Part shown: positions 15,331 through 17,159 of the stretch, piece by piece | Layout: each line of letters begins with the position of its first letter | Position numbering within the stretch: the first letter of the stretch is position 1 | Source of the DNA: Bacteroidota bacterium | GTDB lineage: Bacteria; Bacteroidota; Bacteroidia; Cytophagales; Cyclobacteriaceae | Direction of reading: 5' to 3' | DNA: 17,159 nt | Assembly (NCBI GenBank): GCA_023431285.1 | Contig: JAEYXN010000178.1 | Coordinates: forward strand, 1-17,159 | Program-made: the position numbers and the translations under genes | The notes under the pieces: generated by a model | Told to the model about the DNA's origin: nothing | The model's database searches: none | The model's input: only the letters and a program-made list of their open reading frames with translations

Positions 15331-15358
15331 CAACTATTAACGAAGTTACCAGTACTCG

Positions 15359-16762
15359 ATGAAGAGCTACCGTGAACTGATTGAGCAAACTTTTGAGTTT
15401 CCGCAGAAAGAATTTAAGGTTCGGGAGCACGAACTTCTTTTTAATGATGTGCCACTGATGGACATCATCCGCGAGTATGGAACGCCACTAAAGCTTACCT
15501 ACCTCCCGCGGATCAGCGAAAACATCAGATACATCCAGGCAACGTTTAACAACGCCCTCGAGAAATTCAAGTATAAAGGGAAGTACACCTATTGCTATTG
15601 CACCAAGTCGTCACATTTTTCATTCGTGCTTGAGGAAGCTCTGAAGAATGAGGATGTTCATATTGAAACATCTTCCTCTTTTGATATTCCGATTGTCAGA
15701 GCGCTGCACGAGAAAGGAAAGATCGGCAAGGACACGTACATTATCTGCAATGGCTTCAAGATGCCGCGGTACACGCAATACATTACCGAACTTCTGAATG
15801 ACGGCTTCTCAAACTGTATTCCGATCCTCGACAAAATGGGAGAGATCGATGCTTACGAGGAGAACGTTAAGGGTCCTTTCAAAGTAGGCCTGCGCGTTGC
15901 CGCTGACGAGGAACCCAAATTTGAGTTTTATACTTCCAGGCTCGGCATCCGCTATAGCGATATCAATAACTTCTACAGGGAGAAAATTGAAAAGAGCGAT
16001 AAGGCTCAGCTCAAGATGCTCCACTTCTTTATCAACACTGGTATTAAGGATACTGCTTACTACTGGAGTGAGCTCAGCCGTTTTATTTTTAAGTACTGCG
16101 AGCTGAAGAAGATCTGCCCTACGCTGGATTCCATTGACATTGGTGGCGGTTTCCCTATCAAGACTTCGCTTACCTTTCAGTACGACTACAAGTACATGAT
16201 CGAACAGATCGTGGAAAACATAAAGTGGATCTGCGATAAAAACAATGTACCAGTACCCAATATTTTCACCGAGTTCGGTAGCTATACCGTTGGCGAAAGT
16301 GGTGCTGTACTATACAATGTGATCGACCAGAAACTTCAGAACGATAAGGAGCTTTGGTATATGATTGACGGATCCTTTATCACGCATCTTCCTGACGCGT
16401 GGGGACTCAATCAGAAATACGTTCTCCTCGCCATTAACAAATGGGACGATCCGTATCACAAGGTGAACATGGGTGGTCTGACATGCGACAGCATGGACTA
16501 CTACAACTCAGAGGCTCACACCGGAGAAGTGTTCCTTCCAATGATCAACGACGAGGAACCTTTGTACATTGGTTTCTTCCATACAGGTGCTTACCAGGAA
16601 TCACTCGGAGGATACGGTGGAATTCAACATTGCCTGATCCCTGCGCCTAAACACGTACTGATCTCCCGCAACGAAGACGGCGAAATCTCAACAAAACTCT
16701 TCGCTCCCGAACAAAGCAGCGAAAGCATGCTGAAGGTGCTGGGATACGCGAAGGGGGAGTGA
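15359..16762 (+). CDS. Fold-III PLP decarboxylase, arginine-decarboxylase type
   Basis: 467 residues of the alanine-racemase-fold (fold III) decarboxylases for basic amino acids. K83 in YCYCTKSSHF is the predicted PLP lysine. DIGGGFPI (260-267) is the glycine-rich phosphate loop. CDSMD (376-380) supplies the partner-subunit cysteine and aspartate of the active site, followed by GAYQESLGGYGG (410-421). The EPGR-type motif is changed to TEFGSY (304-309). It is much shorter than the classical SpeA (around 630 residues) and lacks its inserted domain. Bacteroidota proteins of this length are usually labelled arginine decarboxylase, but ornithine or another basic amino acid cannot be excluded. Product (agmatine or putrescine) would feed the DHS-like enzyme at 12341. 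The ATG at 15359 has no clear Shine-Dalgarno sequence. Confidence 0.88.
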   Translation: MKSYRELIEQTFEFPQKEFKVREHELLFNDVPLMDIIREYGTPLKLTYLPRISENIRYIQATFNNALEKFKYKGKYTYCYCTKSSHFSFVLEEALKNEDVHIETSSSFDIPIVRALHEKGKIGKDTYIICNGFKMPRYTQYITELLNDGFSNCIPILDKMGEIDAYEENVKGPFKVGLRVAADEEPKFEFYTSRLGIRYSDINNFYREKIEKSDKAQLKMLHFFINTGIKDTAYYWSELSRFIFKYCELKKICPTLDSIDIGGGFPIKTSLTFQYDYKYMIEQIVENIKWICDKNNVPVPNIFTEFGSYTVGESGAVLYNVIDQKLQNDKELWYMIDGSFITHLPDAWGLNQKYVLLAINKWDDPYHKVNMGGLTCDSMDYYNSEAHTGEVFLPMINDEEPLYIGFFHTGAYQESLGGYGGIQHCLIPAPKHVLISRNEDGEISTKLFAPEQSSESMLKVLGYAKGE

Positions 16763-16921
16763 GCGCTGTGGCCGGGCGGCCAGTCTACCGGTTGTGAGAG
16801 TCCGAGATTAGAAGTGCTTCCCTGCTCATCCTTTGAGAGAGAGCGTAGATCAGTCCGCCGGTCAGCCAGACGACCAGTTAGCCGGCCAGGGAAATCATAA
16901 ATGAGAGATCATCTTGCCATC

Positions 16922-16947
16922 TATTGAGAGAGCTTCGCTCTCCAATA
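16922..16947. repeat. Hairpin with GAGAGC-TTC-GCTCTC core
   Basis: TATTG (16922-16926), a bulged A, and GAGAGC (16928-16933) pair with GCTCTC (16937-16942) and CAATA (16943-16947) around a TTC loop, 11 bp in all. No T-run follows on plus, so an ordinary terminator for the decarboxylase is not supported. Confidence 0.6.
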
Positions 16948-17035
16948 TTCACAGGATTACGACGAAGAAACCACTCCATTGGTCTTCACCAGAGGAAGCA
17001 AGTAATCGAAGATGCGGAAAATCAGTAATGAGATA

Positions 17036-17059
17036 GTGAGAGAGCGCAGCTCTCTTCAC
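17036..17059. repeat. Second hairpin with GAGAGC-GCA-GCTCTC core
   Basis: GTGA-GAGAGC (17036-17045) pairs with GCTCTC-TTCAC (17049-17059), one T bulged, around a GCA loop. It shares its six-base stem with the hairpin at 16922-16947, so the two are likely copies of one small palindromic motif. Confidence 0.6.
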
Positions 17060-17135
17060 AGAAGAGAAGATACACACCTCGCTGGAAGAGTTCCCAACCG
17101 GCTGACCGGACGCCCGGCAGACCTCGCGGGCCCAC

Positions 17136-17159
17136 TGTTACCTGTTACCTGCTACTTGT
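17136..17159 (+). repeat. 7-bp tandem repeat at the window edge
   Basis: TGTTACC, TGTTACC, TGCTACT and the first three bases of a fourth unit run to the last base of the window. The array may continue beyond the edge. Confidence 0.5.

Larger units (their letters stand above)
16771..17118. repeat. MITE-like or REP-like non-coding element with 27-bp imperfect terminal inverted repeats
   Basis: The plus strand at 16771-16797 and the minus strand at 17118-17092 match at 22 of 27 positions without gaps, starting with an identical GCCGGGCG and sharing CCGGTTG. Similarity stops sharply outside both ends. Inside, a degenerate 12-mer CCRGTYARCCRG occurs at 16780-16791 (one mismatch), 16858-16869 and 16874-16885 on plus and at 17098-17109 on minus. 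No frame here codes for a convincing protein, and no target-site duplication is visible. It fills most of the gene-free stretch 16763-17159 after the decarboxylase. Confidence 0.55.

Noticed and set aside
15122..15340. 72-codon plus-strand open frame in the divergent intergenic region
   Set aside because: It shows no family signature or hydrophobic signal, has no clear initiation context, and overlaps the nested hairpin; a real small protein cannot be excluded but is not supported.
16766..17123. Target-site duplication flanking the MITE-like element
   Set aside because: The bases just outside the two ends (GTG and AGA) do not match, so transposition is not demonstrated by a duplication.
16763..17159. 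tRNA, CRISPR array or small coding gene in the gene-free tail
   Set aside because: No cloverleaf arms with a T-loop, no regularly spaced identical repeats with unique spacers, and no open frame with coding character were seen.

Overview
The window looks like chromosomal DNA of a Bacteroidota bacterium, most likely a Cytophagales-type (Chryseolinea/Ohtaekwangia-like) lineage. The reasons are the gene set (MenA, a DUF4136 lipoprotein, a deoxyhypusine-synthase-like protein without eIF5A context, a short 467-residue arginine-decarboxylase-type enzyme), the lack of clear Shine-Dalgarno sequences, a TAnnTTTG promoter box just before guaA, and GC-rich CCGG-type intergenic repeats. The lineage is inferred from these traits; no database search was possible.

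Layout. Positions 1-1636 (minus) hold the N-terminal 545 residues of a membrane sensor (TM, extracytoplasmic region, TM, HAMP-like linker, GAF, coiled coil, start of a second GAF) that runs off the left edge. Positions 1846-10278 are a long minus-strand gene train. Read in transcription order it is two tandem extracytoplasmic glutathione-peroxidase-like proteins, a DoxX membrane protein, MenA (menaquinone synthesis), a DUF4136 lipoprotein, a small outer-membrane beta-barrel protein, GuaA (GMP synthase), a TPR plus periplasmic-binding-fold protein, and HemL (tetrapyrrole synthesis). ArgS (10454-12256, minus) follows a strong hairpin that separates it from the deoxyhypusine-synthase-like gene (12341-13318, minus).

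The right part is a polyamine/arginine neighbourhood. It contains a deoxyhypusine-synthase-family enzyme, a secreted START-like protein (plus strand), an arginase-family ureohydrolase with a non-ATG start (minus), and, divergent from it, a fold-III PLP arginine-decarboxylase-type enzyme (plus). Together these can take arginine to a diamine and then probably to homospermidine or spermidine. Which route is used (arginase plus ornithine decarboxylation, or arginine decarboxylation plus agmatine hydrolysis) is ambiguous from motifs and is the main biochemical question here.

The last 397 bases (16763-17159) carry no gene. They hold a MITE-like or REP-like structure: 27-bp imperfect terminal inverted repeats (22/27 matches, 16771-16797 against 17092-17118), extra internal copies of a degenerate 12-mer, two GAGAGC...GCTCTC hairpins and, at the edge, a 7-mer tandem repeat.
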